64,000 nucleotides of DNA. It comes from Bradyrhizobium sp. Ce-3. Its GTDB lineage: Bacteria > Pseudomonadota > Alphaproteobacteria > Rhizobiales > Xanthobacteraceae. Shown here one piece after another: positions 25,817 to 34,828 of this stretch (positions are counted from its first letter, which is position 1; each line of letters opens with the position of its first letter). The stretch spans positions 1,154,263 to 1,218,262 of the forward strand of contig NZ_BQUV01000001.1 in assembly GCF_022835695.1 (NCBI RefSeq), written 5' to 3'. The notes under the pieces were generated by a model that saw only the letters and a program-made list of their open reading frames with translations, did not search any database and was not told the origin of the DNA. Made by a program: the position numbers and the translations under genes.

Positions 25817-27769
25817 ATGCGAAATCAGCGGTTTGTCGTTCTATTGGCCGCGCTGGCAGCGCTTACACTCTGTCCGGCAGGGGCGGCGCTTGCCGACGAT
25901 TTGCAGACCGTCGGTGACCCGGACAGTCTCGGTTTTTCGCCTCGGCGGCTGGCGCGCATGACCTCCTGGTTCGAAGCGCAGAGCGAAAAAGGCGATCCTA
26001 CCGGTTTTGTCGTGGGGATCGCTCGGGGCGGCAAGCTCGCCTATTTGCAAGCCACCGGTTTCGAGGACCAGGACAAGAAAACGCCGATGCGGCAGGATTC
26101 GATCTTTCGCATCGGATCGATGTCCAAGCAAATCACCAGCGTCGCCACCATGATGCTGGTCGATGACGGCAAGCTCGACCTTGATGCTCCCGTGGCCCAG
26201 TATCTGCCGGAGCTCAGGGATATGCAGGTCGTCAAAAAGGAGCCGGTCACCGGGGATCCGATCCTCTCGGATGTTGCGCAGAATATTTTTGAACCGGCGA
26301 AGCGTGCGATGACGATCCGGGACCTGCTGCGCAATACGTCCGGCCTCGTTTATGCTTCGCCGGACTACGCCGATCCCGGATTTGAGAATGCCGCGATTCA
26401 CGTACTGTACGGCGCCAGGGCGCCGTTCCGGCGCGACAAGCCTATCGCGGACTTCGTCGCGAGCCTCGGCGCGCTGCCGCTTCTGCACCAGCCGGGCGAA
26501 GTCTGGGAATATGCCATCGGCTACGACGTACTCGGCCGCGTCATTGAAGTCGTGTCGGGACAGCCCTTCGATCAGTTTCTGCAAAGCCGCCTCTTCGCGC
26601 CGCTGCATATGGCCGATAGCGGCTTCTCGGTACCGCAGGACAAGCTTGCCCGTCTCGTCGCCGTGCCGGGGCCGCAGCCCCAACCCCCTTTCGCGAATGG
26701 CGACGTCGGCAAGCCGCAGACGTTCTTCTCGGGCGGCGGAGGAATCGTTTCCACGGTCCCCGACTTCCTGCGCTTCTGCCAGATGCTGCTCAATGGCGGC
26801 GAGCTTGGCGGCGTGCGCATCCTTAAACCTGAAACGGTCCGGCTGATGACGACGAATTCATTGCCGCCCGACATGCATCTTGCAGGACACGAAGTCGGTC
26901 CAGCATTTGGCACCGGATGGGGGCTCGGCTTCGCTGTTCGCACCAATCCGGATTTCAGCCTGATTCCCGGCGCGGTCGGCAGCTTCAACTGGCAAGGAAG
27001 CTGGGGCACATTTTTCTCGGTTGATCCGGTGCAGAAGCTGATTTTGGTGATGATGATGCAGCGGAGCGAGCACAGCGAGAACGGTTTCTATTTCAATGCC
27101 ATCCGGCGTCTGCCATACACCGCGTTGAAGGTTCCTGAAGCTCCCGTCGCGTCGGGGCGAGGAAATGCCGAAGACCTCGCTGAATATGTCGGACGCTACG
27201 ATTTCGGCGGCTCCACAAGTTCGCTGGACCGGCAGGCCTTCGTCGCCGACGGGAATGGCTGGACCGGGCTTGAGTCCGTTGTCGCGGAGGCCGGCGGCCT
27301 CAGAGTGATCAAATTGGTCGACGCGGGCCCTGCCGCCAAGGCAGGCGTCATGGCGGGAGATCTCATCGCCGCGGTCGGCGACAGCTCTATCAGGGGCCTG
27401 ACCCTGGAAGCGGCCTTCCGCCGGATTTCAGGTCCGGTCAACGCCGCGATCAAGCTCAAAATCTTCCGCCAAGACCAAGGCAATCCAATCGTTGTCACCT
27501 TCACCCGACAGGCTGTCCCTTCGCACAGCGTCCAGCTCCGAATTCGTGTCGCAGATGGCAAGCTGGTCGTTGAAGCAACAGGCGGCTGGTCGATCCTTGA
27601 TTTTGACAGGGGCCAACCGACGCCCGTGGTGGTTCGCTCAAAGGATGAATTCCAGGTCGAGAGTGGCGATCACACGCGGATCGCCTTCGTCAGAGACGCA
27701 ACCGGCAAAGTCGACGGCGCGGTTCTCAATCCGGGACCATGGGAGCAACGCGGCGTACTCGCACAATAA
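25817..27769 (+). CDS. Exported serine beta-lactamase-like hydrolase with C-terminal PDZ domain
   Basis: This 650-residue protein has a Sec signal (residues 1-26, cleavage near ALA/D), a class C beta-lactamase/esterase domain (~35-420) with SMSK (S101-K104), and a PDZ-like domain (~470-560; GPAAKAGVMAGDLIAAV). The second active-site motif is Y231-A-I rather than Y-x-N, so substrate use may differ from classical beta-lactamases. It ends with a ~90-residue beta-rich tail. It is probably a periplasmic esterase or peptidase-like hydrolase; antibiotic resistance should not be assumed. The beta-lactamase plus PDZ arrangement is uncommon. Confidence 0.85.
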   Translation: MRNQRFVVLLAALAALTLCPAGAALADDLQTVGDPDSLGFSPRRLARMTSWFEAQSEKGDPTGFVVGIARGGKLAYLQATGFEDQDKKTPMRQDSIFRIGSMSKQITSVATMMLVDDGKLDLDAPVAQYLPELRDMQVVKKEPVTGDPILSDVAQNIFEPAKRAMTIRDLLRNTSGLVYASPDYADPGFENAAIHVLYGARAPFRRDKPIADFVASLGALPLLHQPGEVWEYAIGYDVLGRVIEVVSGQPFDQFLQSRLFAPLHMADSGFSVPQDKLARLVAVPGPQPQPPFANGDVGKPQTFFSGGGGIVSTVPDFLRFCQMLLNGGELGGVRILKPETVRLMTTNSLPPDMHLAGHEVGPAFGTGWGLGFAVRTNPDFSLIPGAVGSFNWQGSWGTFFSVDPVQKLILVMMMQRSEHSENGFYFNAIRRLPYTALKVPEAPVASGRGNAEDLAEYVGRYDFGGSTSSLDRQAFVADGNGWTGLESVVAEAGGLRVIKLVDAGPAAKAGVMAGDLIAAVGDSSIRGLTLEAAFRRISGPVNAAIKLKIFRQDQGNPIVVTFTRQAVPSHSVQLRIRVADGKLVVEATGGWSILDFDRGQPTPVVVRSKDEFQVESGDHTRIAFVRDATGKVDGAVLNPGPWEQRGVLAQ

Positions 27770-27856
27770 GGCACACTGACAGCTGATGAAATTGGGGGAG
27801 CTTGCGTTGCGCGAACATCAGGTGTCCGGCGGCCCGAGATGGTGGCGGTCTCGACT

Positions 27857-27893
27857 TCCGCTCAGGGTCATCAGCCGCCGATAACTACCGAAC
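27857..27893. repeat. Short intergenic repeat shared with 24262-24297
   Basis: The second copy of the ~36-bp element (CAGCCGCCGATAACTACCGAAC), located between the serine hydrolase and the convergent metallo-hydrolase gene. Confidence 0.6.
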
Positions 27894-27954
27894 CGTTCGC
27901 CCGCTACCGGCTGCAGTCGTCGTCGCATAGCGATGGCTTAGTGCCACCGGGATG

Positions 27955-28926
27955 TCACCCCTTGGCTGTGAATACGTAGCCGTTGCCATCCTTGGCAAGC
28001 GTGCCGACGTTCGGCATCAGCCAGTGAGTACCCGAAATGGTGAGCTTGTCGGCGACCGCGCGATCGAAGATCTTCCTTCGCGTTTCCACCGCCATTTGTG
28101 GATCCTGATCGATTGAGAGCTGCCACTCGGGATTTGTTGCAATGTGGGGCGCAAGATTGACCACGTCGGCGCTGATCAGGAACTGCTCGCCGCCGGAAGC
28201 GACCAGATGCGCGACCATTCCCGGGCTATGGCCGGGCACCTCAATTGCGTGCACGCCAGGCAGGAGTTCGGGTTCTCCCTCAAAGGTCCTGACGTTTTTC
28301 CAAGTCGCCACAGTAGCCTGAATGCGCCGCGCGAGGCCCTTGCGCGTCGGTCCAAGATCGAGCGACTCGACCCCCGGGCGCGTCCACCATTTCAATTCCG
28401 CAGCGGGCACCACGATGTCGGCGTCCGGGAAGACCTGTGCATTGCTCTCATTGTTCATGAGCCCATAAATGTGGTCGCCATGAAGATGGGAAATGAGGAT
28501 CGTCTTTACGGCCTTTGGGTCGAGACCCGCCGCGACCATGCTCTCGAATAGCCGGCCGTTCCCCTCGCCATAGATCGGATGACCGCCCGTGCCCGAGTCG
28601 ATCAGGACCACTTGATCGCGCAGCTTGAGCGCCATGACGATAAACCGCACGGGCGCCTGATTTTCGGGAAAACCGGCACCACGCAACACGGTCTTCACCT
28701 GTTCGGCGCTGACATTCCTGACCATACCGTCGCGCAGCGGCGCGTTCCGCATGCCATCGATCAGAGAGAAGACCTCAATGTCGCCGACCTTGTACCTGCG
28801 GAACGGTTGCGTGCGGGACTCCTGAGCGTAAGCCGCGTCGACAAAGGTGATCGGCTTATCGAGTCCGAATGCGGCGCAAGCACCTGCCGCGCCAAGTGTC
28901 AGGTCGCGGCGCGAGATATCGAACAT
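27955..28926 (-). CDS. Metallo-beta-lactamase-fold hydrolase, Tat-exported
   Basis: This 323-residue protein has a twin-arginine motif (SRRDLTLG, residues 5-12) and cleavage near AYA/Q (residue ~34). The zinc site HLHGDH (H147, H149, D151, H152) is complete, with downstream PGHSPG, SADVV and GTHW providing the remaining ligands. The family includes lactonases (AHL or other), methyl-parathion hydrolase-like esterases and SDSA1-like enzymes; the arrangement here resembles the Tat-exported MPH/lactonase group. It is divergent from the second lipocalin-like gene. Confidence 0.87.
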   Translation of the reverse strand: MFDISRRDLTLGAAGACAAFGLDKPITFVDAAYAQESRTQPFRRYKVGDIEVFSLIDGMRNAPLRDGMVRNVSAEQVKTVLRGAGFPENQAPVRFIVMALKLRDQVVLIDSGTGGHPIYGEGNGRLFESMVAAGLDPKAVKTILISHLHGDHIYGLMNNESNAQVFPDADIVVPAAELKWWTRPGVESLDLGPTRKGLARRIQATVATWKNVRTFEGEPELLPGVHAIEVPGHSPGMVAHLVASGGEQFLISADVVNLAPHIATNPEWQLSIDQDPQMAVETRRKIFDRAVADKLTISGTHWLMPNVGTLAKDGNGYVFTAKG

Positions 28927-29106
28927 CGCTCGCTACTCCTCGATGGATGATCAGCATATCAACGAGAACGTGCGCTGCACAAGGCGGTTTCGGCGCATCA
29001 GACATCAGGCGGGCCGCGGCTACACTCGCCCGAAGGGTACCGCGGGTTTTGTGGGTTTCGGCTAATCTGCCAAAGTTGAGCACGATCTACTTTTCAGGAG
29101 GACAAC

Positions 29107-29592
29107 GTGGTGCGTCTCCTTGCCTTGGCCCTTGCCGCCTATTGCTATCTGCAGCCTGCGCTGGTTCTCGCGGACGATGGAGCGAGGCAACTCGCGGGTA
29201 GCTGGAAACTGACGGCTTGGACCATTCAAATTATCGGCGGCGAGCTCACGGAACCGATGGGTCACGATCCGAAAGGCCGGGCAGTGTTTACGCCAGACGG
29301 GCACGTCGCGTTCATCATTGCCGCGGCAAATCGCAAGCCGGCGGCCAACGATGCGGAGTCGGCAGCCCTGCTCAAGAGTCTTCTTGCCTACACCGGAAAT
29401 TTCACAATAGAGGGCGACAGGCTTACGACCAAGGTCGACATTTCGTGGAATGAGCTTCTGACGGGCCAAGACCAAGTGAGATTCTTCAAACTCGAAGGGG
29501 ACAAGCTGCGGATTAGAACGGCTGAACAATCCAGCGCCGTCTATCCGGGCAAGAAAGTCGTCGGAACTTTAGACTGGGAACGCGAGCGCTAA
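29107..29592 (+). CDS. Lipocalin-like domain protein, exported
   Basis: This 161-residue protein has a Sec signal (residues 1-22, LVLA/D) and a lipocalin-like barrel opening LAGSWKLTAWTIQ, with GRAVFTPDGHVAFII and a C-terminal strand set. It appears to be the same family as 23719-24231 but only distantly similar. The start is one of two tandem GTG codons (29107 or 29110) behind AGGAGG at 29096-29101. The ligand is unknown. It diverges from the metallo-hydrolase gene. Confidence 0.77.
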   Translation: MVRLLALALAAYCYLQPALVLADDGARQLAGSWKLTAWTIQIIGGELTEPMGHDPKGRAVFTPDGHVAFIIAAANRKPAANDAESAALLKSLLAYTGNFTIEGDRLTTKVDISWNELLTGQDQVRFFKLEGDKLRIRTAEQSSAVYPGKKVVGTLDWERER

Positions 29593-29716
29593 GGTGGGGA
29601 GGTCGATGTTGCGAGTCCGCTTTGGGTCACAACTGGCAAGGCTCGGATCGAGCTTATGATGTCTGCTTTGCGTCCAAAGGCCGACATCTGCGCGTTAATG
29701 AGTCCACGCCCTAGTT

Positions 29717-30772
29717 TCAGGCCGTCGCGAGCGGCCTGACCCGCAAGGCGCCGCGCAGGCCGGCGCCGGTGCCGAGCATGATGCCGGCGATCGCGACGAA
29801 GGACGACAGCGACAGCGTCGACAGGCCGGTCAGCCCCTGCCCGACCGAGCAGCCGAACGCCATCACGCCGCCGGCGCCCATCAGCGCGGCACCGCCGGCC
29901 GAGCGCAGCATGTGCTGCGGCGAACGGTAGCCTTCGAGCTCGAAGCGCCCGGTGGCAAGCGCCGTGACCAGGCTGCCGGCGAACACGCCGAACACGGTGA
30001 CGATGCCGAAATTGAGCGTCGAGCCGGTCGACAGCATGACGTATTGCAGGGCGTCGGCGATCGGCGCGATGAAGGTCAGCGACGTCACCGGCACCGGGTT
30101 GAAATCATCGGCGCCGAGATAGCCGGTCGCGTACCAGCCGCCCGCCACCAGCAGCCCGACGATCAGGCCGGCCGCGATCTGGCCGGGCGATTTTCGGAAC
30201 GGCGCATGGGCAAAGGCGAAGATGATCAGGACGGCCGCGAGCACCGAGGCCGCCAGCATCCGCGCCGGCACCGCGCCGAGGCCGGCACTCGCCAGCAGCG
30301 CCGGCGCCGAAGTGGCCGACACCGTGGCCTGCGAGGCCTGCACCATTGCGATCCGCACCGGTGCGATCAGGCCCTTCAGCGTCATCTCGGCGAAGATGCC
30401 GAGCACGATCACGACCACGAAGGACCGCAGGTTTCCGCGCCCGAGCAGCACCAGCGCCCGCGAGCCGCAGCCGTTCGACAGCACCATGCCGTAACCGAAC
30501 AACAGCCCGCCGAGGAACATCACCGGCGCCGAGAACGACGGCTGCAGATAGATCGACTTGTTGAGATCGACGAGGCCGGCCGCCGCGAGCAGCTGCGTGG
30601 CCGCGATCGCAACCCCCATCGCCAGCGCATAGGTGCGCCCCAGGCGGCCATCGCCCTCCGCCCACCAGCCGCGCAGGCCGCTCATCATGCAGAAGCCGCT
30701 GAGCAAGCCGACCGAGCCATAGATCAGGCCGATGACGAGAGCGGCGAGGATGACGATCGTGGCGGAGTCCAT
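29717..30772 (-). CDS. YeeE/YedE-family sulfur-compound transporter (TsuA-like)
   Basis: This 351-residue membrane protein has about nine to ten helices and three conserved cysteines: C28 (SGFCMMSG), C102 (SNGCGSR) and one in AFGCSVGQGLTG near residue 315. These match the thiosulfate-conducting cysteines of TsuA/YeeE. It probably imports thiosulfate or a related sulfur species. It lies 26 bp downstream of the MDR dehydrogenase gene at the end of the paa-direction gene string. Its last ~127 bp are duplicated at 24350-24476. Confidence 0.9.
   Translation of the reverse strand: MDSATIVILAALVIGLIYGSVGLLSGFCMMSGLRGWWAEGDGRLGRTYALAMGVAIAATQLLAAAGLVDLNKSIYLQPSFSAPVMFLGGLLFGYGMVLSNGCGSRALVLLGRGNLRSFVVVIVLGIFAEMTLKGLIAPVRIAMVQASQATVSATSAPALLASAGLGAVPARMLAASVLAAVLIIFAFAHAPFRKSPGQIAAGLIVGLLVAGGWYATGYLGADDFNPVPVTSLTFIAPIADALQYVMLSTGSTLNFGIVTVFGVFAGSLVTALATGRFELEGYRSPQHMLRSAGGAALMGAGGVMAFGCSVGQGLTGLSTLSLSSFVAIAGIMLGTGAGLRGALRVRPLATA
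29719..29845. repeat. Direct repeat within yeeE 3' end (partner of 24350-24476)
   Basis: The intact-gene copy of the ~127-bp direct repeat. The two copies are in the same orientation and 5.2 kb apart, which suggests either integration beside yeeE that regenerated its 3' end or a segmental duplication. Confidence 0.88.
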
Positions 30773-30798
30773 GCTGTTCTCTCGATGTTAGTCCATCA

Positions 30799-31821
30799 TC
30801 ACGGTCGCAGGATCACGCGGTCGCGCGACGAGCCTGCCACGGCAACGAACGCCGCCTTGGCCTGCTGCAGCGGATAGATCGCGCCCGGCTTGATCGGAAA
30901 CGGCTTCAGATGTCCGCTGGCAAAGCCCGGCGCGAGCGCGCGCAACACCTCGCCGGTCGCGACCGACGACAGCGCCAGCGTGTCGATGCCGACATAGGTG
31001 TGCTGGCCGCGGTAGAATTCGAGGATGTTGAACTGCACGATACGGTCGACCGCCGCGATCAGGATCTGCCGGCCGCGCAGCGCCAGCGATCTGTGCGCGG
31101 CCTGGAAATAGGGATCGCCGACGGTGTTGTAGACGATGTCGGCACCCTTGCCGCCGGTCAGCTCGCGTACCCGCTCCGCGACGTCGGTGGCGGAGGCATC
31201 GATCACCTCGACCGGTGAATTGCTGTGGCCCTCATAGGGCTCGCGCTTGCGCACCACGCCGATCACGCGCGCGCCGTGCCAGCTTGCGATCTGCACCGCG
31301 GCCTGGCCGACCTTGCCGTTGACGCCCATCACCAGCACGGTCTCGCCCGCCTTCGGAACGCCGGCGCGGCGCAGGCCCTCCATCGCGGTGACGAAGGGCA
31401 CGCCGATCCCGGCGGCTTCGTCCCAGGACATGCCGGCAGGCTTTTCCACCACCGCATCGGCCTCGACCACCAGATGCGAGGCATGGGTGCCGTCGCGGCG
31501 GATGCCGAGGTCGCCGGACGAGCCGAACACCTCGCGCCCGATCAAGCCCGAAGGGCCGTCGATCACGATGCCGGCATAGTCGCGGCCCGAGGTGCGCGGG
31601 AACACGGCATAGGGCATCAGCCCGGTCGCGGCCTTGACGTCGGACGGATTGACTGCCGCCGCCTTCACTTCGATCAGGACGTCGTTGTGGCCGCGTGAAA
31701 GCGCATGGGTCTCGACCACAGGCGCCACCGCCGCCGCATTCTCCGCCTTCGCCAACAGGCGGACGCAACGGGCGTCGACCGCCACGGCTCGCGCGTCAGG
31801 TTCAGAAGAAACCGGCATCAA
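30799..31821 (-). CDS. Medium-chain dehydrogenase/quinone oxidoreductase-like protein
   Basis: This 340-residue MDR protein has the GroES-like domain with AAVNPSDVKAATG and SGRDYAGIV, and a Rossmann domain with VMGVNGKVGQAAVQIA near residue 165. Zinc-binding cysteines of classical alcohol dehydrogenases are absent, so it is closer to NADPH:quinone oxidoreductases/enoyl reductases. It is 30 bp behind paaK and may be co-transcribed with the paa genes, but a role in phenylacetate catabolism is only contextual. Confidence 0.85.
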   Translation of the reverse strand: MMPVSSEPDARAVAVDARCVRLLAKAENAAAVAPVVETHALSRGHNDVLIEVKAAAVNPSDVKAATGLMPYAVFPRTSGRDYAGIVIDGPSGLIGREVFGSSGDLGIRRDGTHASHLVVEADAVVEKPAGMSWDEAAGIGVPFVTAMEGLRRAGVPKAGETVLVMGVNGKVGQAAVQIASWHGARVIGVVRKREPYEGHSNSPVEVIDASATDVAERVRELTGGKGADIVYNTVGDPYFQAAHRSLALRGRQILIAAVDRIVQFNILEFYRGQHTYVGIDTLALSSVATGEVLRALAPGFASGHLKPFPIKPGAIYPLQQAKAAFVAVAGSSRDRVILRP

Positions 31822-31851
31822 GCCTCACCCCGCTCTGTTGATGAGCAGGAG

Positions 31852-33180
31852 TTACCCCTTCGGTCGCTTGTCGTAAACCCGTTTCGCCTTGCCGAGCGAA
31901 CGTTCCAGCGTCTCGGGGGCGACGACGCGGACGCGGGTCGAGATGCCGATCGTGTTCTTGATGAAGGCGGACACCTTCTCGGCGTGCGCGACGAGCCCCG
32001 CGCCGTCCCAGCTCTCGGGCCGGGCTTCGGCGAGCACCGTCATCTCGTCCATGCGGCCCTCGCGGGTCAGTTCTATAACAAAATGGCCGCCGCACCAGTC
32101 GGTCGCCAGCAGCGCTTCCTCGATCTGGGTCGGGAATACGTTGACGCCGCGCAGGATGATCATGTCGTCGGAGCGGCCGGTCACCTTCTCCATCCGCCGC
32201 ATGCCGGGCCGCGCCGTGCCCGGCAGCAGCCGCGTCAGGTCGCGGGTGCGGTAGCGGATGATCGGAAAGCCTTCCTTGGTCAGCGAGGTGAATACCAGCT
32301 CGCCCTTTTCGCCGTCGCCCAGCACCTTGCCGGTCAGGGGATCGATCACCTCGGGGTAGAAATGATCCTCCCAGATGTGCAGGCCGTCCTTGGTCTCCAC
32401 GCATTCCTGCGCGACGCCGGGTCCGATCACCTCCGACAGGCCATAGATGTCGGTGGCGTCCATGTCGAAGGCCTGCTCGATCTCTACGCGCATCGCGTTG
32501 GTCCAGGGCTCGGCGCCGAAGATGCCGAACTTCAGCGACGATTTGCGCGGGTCGAGGCCCTGCCGCTTGAACTCGTCGAGGATCGCCAGCATGTAGCTCG
32601 GCGTCACCGTGATGATGTCGGGCCGAAAATCGTTGATGATCTGCACCTGCCGTTCGGTCATGCCGCCGGAGATCGGGATCACCGTGCAGCCGAGCCGCTC
32701 GGCGCCGTAATGCGCGCCGAGGCCGCCGGTGAACAGGCCGTAGCCATAGGCATTGTGCATCAGCATGCCGCTGCGGCCGCCGGCGGCGCGGATCGAGCGC
32801 GCCATCACGTCCGCCCAGGTGTCGATGTCTCCCTTGGTGTAGCCGACCACGATCGGCTTGCCGGTCGTGCCCGACGAAGCATGGACGCGGACCAGCTGCT
32901 CGCGCGGCACCGCGAACATGTTGAAGGGATAGTTGTCCCGGAGATCGGTCTTCACCGTGAACGGAAACTTGGCGAGGTCGGAGAGCTGCCTGAAGTCTGT
33001 GGGATGCACGCCCGCGGCGTCGAAGCTCTTTTTGTAGTGCGCGACATTGTCATAGGCGTGCTTGAGCGACCAGGCGAGACGCCCGGTCTGCAGCGCCATG
33101 ATCTCGTCGCGCGAGGCGCGCTCGGCCGCATCGAGCTCGGCGCGATAACCGCTGTCCTTGACCTTCGTTGCCGTTGCCAT
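31852..33180 (-). CDS. paaK: Phenylacetate-CoA ligase PaaK
   Basis: This 442-residue AMP-forming ligase activates phenylacetate to phenylacetyl-CoA, the first step of the paa pathway. Visible marks are the P-loop VHASSGTTGKPIVVGY (about residue 95), the adenylate region YGLSEVIGPGVAQEC, YRTRDLTRLLPG and the C-terminal GRSDDMIILRGVNVFPTQIEE hinge. The length is normal for PaaK. It lies 19 bp downstream of paaI in the paa cluster. Confidence 0.96.
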   Translation of the reverse strand: MATATKVKDSGYRAELDAAERASRDEIMALQTGRLAWSLKHAYDNVAHYKKSFDAAGVHPTDFRQLSDLAKFPFTVKTDLRDNYPFNMFAVPREQLVRVHASSGTTGKPIVVGYTKGDIDTWADVMARSIRAAGGRSGMLMHNAYGYGLFTGGLGAHYGAERLGCTVIPISGGMTERQVQIINDFRPDIITVTPSYMLAILDEFKRQGLDPRKSSLKFGIFGAEPWTNAMRVEIEQAFDMDATDIYGLSEVIGPGVAQECVETKDGLHIWEDHFYPEVIDPLTGKVLGDGEKGELVFTSLTKEGFPIIRYRTRDLTRLLPGTARPGMRRMEKVTGRSDDMIILRGVNVFPTQIEEALLATDWCGGHFVIELTREGRMDEMTVLAEARPESWDGAGLVAHAEKVSAFIKNTIGISTRVRVVAPETLERSLGKAKRVYDKRPKG

Positions 33181-33199
33181 CGACGTTTCCCCTGAAGCC

Positions 33200-33655
33200 T
33201 TATGCCTTGGTGTCGGTGCCGGGCAGCCAGCTGCCCGGTATCACGCGCGAATTGCCGCGGAATTCAGCGATCACGCTGTCGCCGGCGGTGACCCGCACGT
33301 CGTAGATTCCCGAGCGGCCGCTGCGCGAGATCTCGCGCGCGCTCGCCACCAGCCGGTCGCCGAGCTTGCCGGGCCGGATGAAGGTGATGTTGCCCTGCGC
33401 CGCCACCGCGCGATCGTTACGGCTGTTGCAGGCAAAGGCGAAGGCCGAATCCGCCAGCGTGAAGATGTAGCCGCCATGGCAGATGCGCTGGCCGTTGACC
33501 ATGTGCGGCTGCACCGTCATCGCCATCGTCGCCTGCCCCGGCTTGATCTCGACCAGCTCCATGCCGAGACCCTTGCTGGCGTCGTCTTCCTTCCACATCG
33601 CATCCGCGCAGGCGCGGGCGACATCCTCGGGCGATAGCGTGGCCTTCAAATTCAC
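33200..33655 (-). CDS. paaI: Phenylacetyl-CoA pathway thioesterase PaaI
   Basis: This 151-residue hotdog-fold thioesterase has the PaaI signature NGQRICHGGYIFTLADSAFAFACN and a C-terminal IYDVRVTAGDSVIAEFRG. It hydrolyses ring-hydroxylated phenylacetyl-CoA that would otherwise trap CoA, acting as a release valve. It sits between paaE and paaK as in many paa operons. The 94-bp gap to paaE contains a small hairpin (GACACC/GGTGTC, 33720-33734). Confidence 0.95.
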   Translation of the reverse strand: MNLKATLSPEDVARACADAMWKEDDASKGLGMELVEIKPGQATMAMTVQPHMVNGQRICHGGYIFTLADSAFAFACNSRNDRAVAAQGNITFIRPGKLGDRLVASAREISRSGRSGIYDVRVTAGDSVIAEFRGNSRVIPGSWLPGTDTKA

Positions 33656-33749
33656 ATCGAACTCCCTGTGCGCGGGCCCGTTGTGGAGGGCCTCTTGGTG
33701 TCACATCAGTGTTTGGCGCGACACCTTGGGTGTCAACACACGAGTAGAA

Positions 33750-34826
33750 TTAGACGTGGTCGTAGTCGACCACGACCTTCTCCGAGCACGGCTTGGCCTG
33801 ACAGGTGAGGATGAACCCCGCCTTCAGCTCCCACGGCTCCAGCGAATAATTCAAATCCATCGGCGCCTCGCCTTCGACCAGCTTGGCGCGGCAGGTCGAG
33901 CACATGCCGCCCTTGCAGGCGAAAGGCAGGTCCATGCCGGCGCGCAGCGCGGCGTCGAGGATCGACTCGCCGTCGGCGACCGGGACCTCGCGGCGCTTGC
34001 CGTCGATGATCAGGGAAGCCGTCGCCTTCGGCGGCGCACCGGCGGGCACGACGACCTTCGGGCGCGGCTTGCCGCCGAATTCCGAGACGAAGCGCTCGAC
34101 ATGGATGCGCTCGTCGGCGATGCCGATCTCGCGGCAGGTCGCCTCGATGGTTTCGCTCATCGCGGCCGGGCCGCAGACGAAGACGTGGTCGACGGTCGCG
34201 GCCGGCACCAGCGAGCGCAGCAGCACGCGTACTTTCTCGCCGTCGAGCCGGCCGTGCAGGATCGGGATGTCCTGCTCCTCGCCCGAGATGACGTGGAATA
34301 CCGAGAGCCGCTGCATGAAGCGGTCCTTCAGCTCCTCCAGCGCTTCGCGGAACATGACGCCTTCGGTCGAGCGGTTGCCGTAGAACAGGAAGAAGCGGCT
34401 GTCCGGCTCGCGCGCCAGCACGCCCTTGACGATCGAGAGGATCGGCGTGATGCCGCTGCCGGCGGCGAAGCCGACATAGGTCCGCGCCTCGCCGGGCGCA
34501 TGCGCGACTCCGAAACGGCCGGTCGGCGTCATCACGTCGAGCTCGTCCCCGGTCTTCAGCTCGTCGGCCGCCCAGTTCGAGAATGCACCGCCATTGACCT
34601 TCTTCACCGCGATACGCAGCTCGCCGTCGTCGGGACCCGAGCAGATCGAATAGGAGCGGCGGACCTCTTCGCCGTCCATCGTGGTGCGCAGCGTCAGATA
34701 CTGGCCGGGCGTGAAGCTGTAGTCGCCTTGCAAATCGTCGGGGATCGCGAAAGTCATCGAGATCGCGTCCGACGCCTCGCGGCGCAGATCGCTGACGGAC
34801 AGACGGTGGAAGCGCGGTGTCGACAT
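33750..34826 (-). CDS. paaE: Phenylacetyl-CoA epoxidase reductase PaaE
   Basis: This 358-residue reductase has an FAD-binding domain (SFTPGQYLTLRT, RSYSICSGP), an NAD(P)H domain (GFAAGSGITPILSI) and a C-terminal plant-type [2Fe-2S] domain with CKGGMCSTC and a distal ILTCQAKP. It passes electrons from NADPH to the di-iron PaaAC epoxidase. The start at 34826 (MSTPRF) is 2 bp from the paaD stop; longer extensions overlap paaD. Confidence 0.96.
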   Translation of the reverse strand: MSTPRFHRLSVSDLRREASDAISMTFAIPDDLQGDYSFTPGQYLTLRTTMDGEEVRRSYSICSGPDDGELRIAVKKVNGGAFSNWAADELKTGDELDVMTPTGRFGVAHAPGEARTYVGFAAGSGITPILSIVKGVLAREPDSRFFLFYGNRSTEGVMFREALEELKDRFMQRLSVFHVISGEEQDIPILHGRLDGEKVRVLLRSLVPAATVDHVFVCGPAAMSETIEATCREIGIADERIHVERFVSEFGGKPRPKVVVPAGAPPKATASLIIDGKRREVPVADGESILDAALRAGMDLPFACKGGMCSTCRAKLVEGEAPMDLNYSLEPWELKAGFILTCQAKPCSEKVVVDYDHV

Positions 34827-34828
34827 GG

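Noticed and set aside
25817-28926. Antibiotic-resistance genes (beta-lactamases)
   Set aside because: Both are members of broad hydrolase families; the serine enzyme lacks a normal Y-x-N motif and has a PDZ domain, and the metallo enzyme resembles lactonases. Neither supports a resistance call.
24480-29700. Integrative element or prophage call for the yeeE-bracketed segment
   Set aside because: No integrase, transposase, phage or plasmid gene is visible; only the duplicated yeeE end supports mobility, so it is reported as a finding only.
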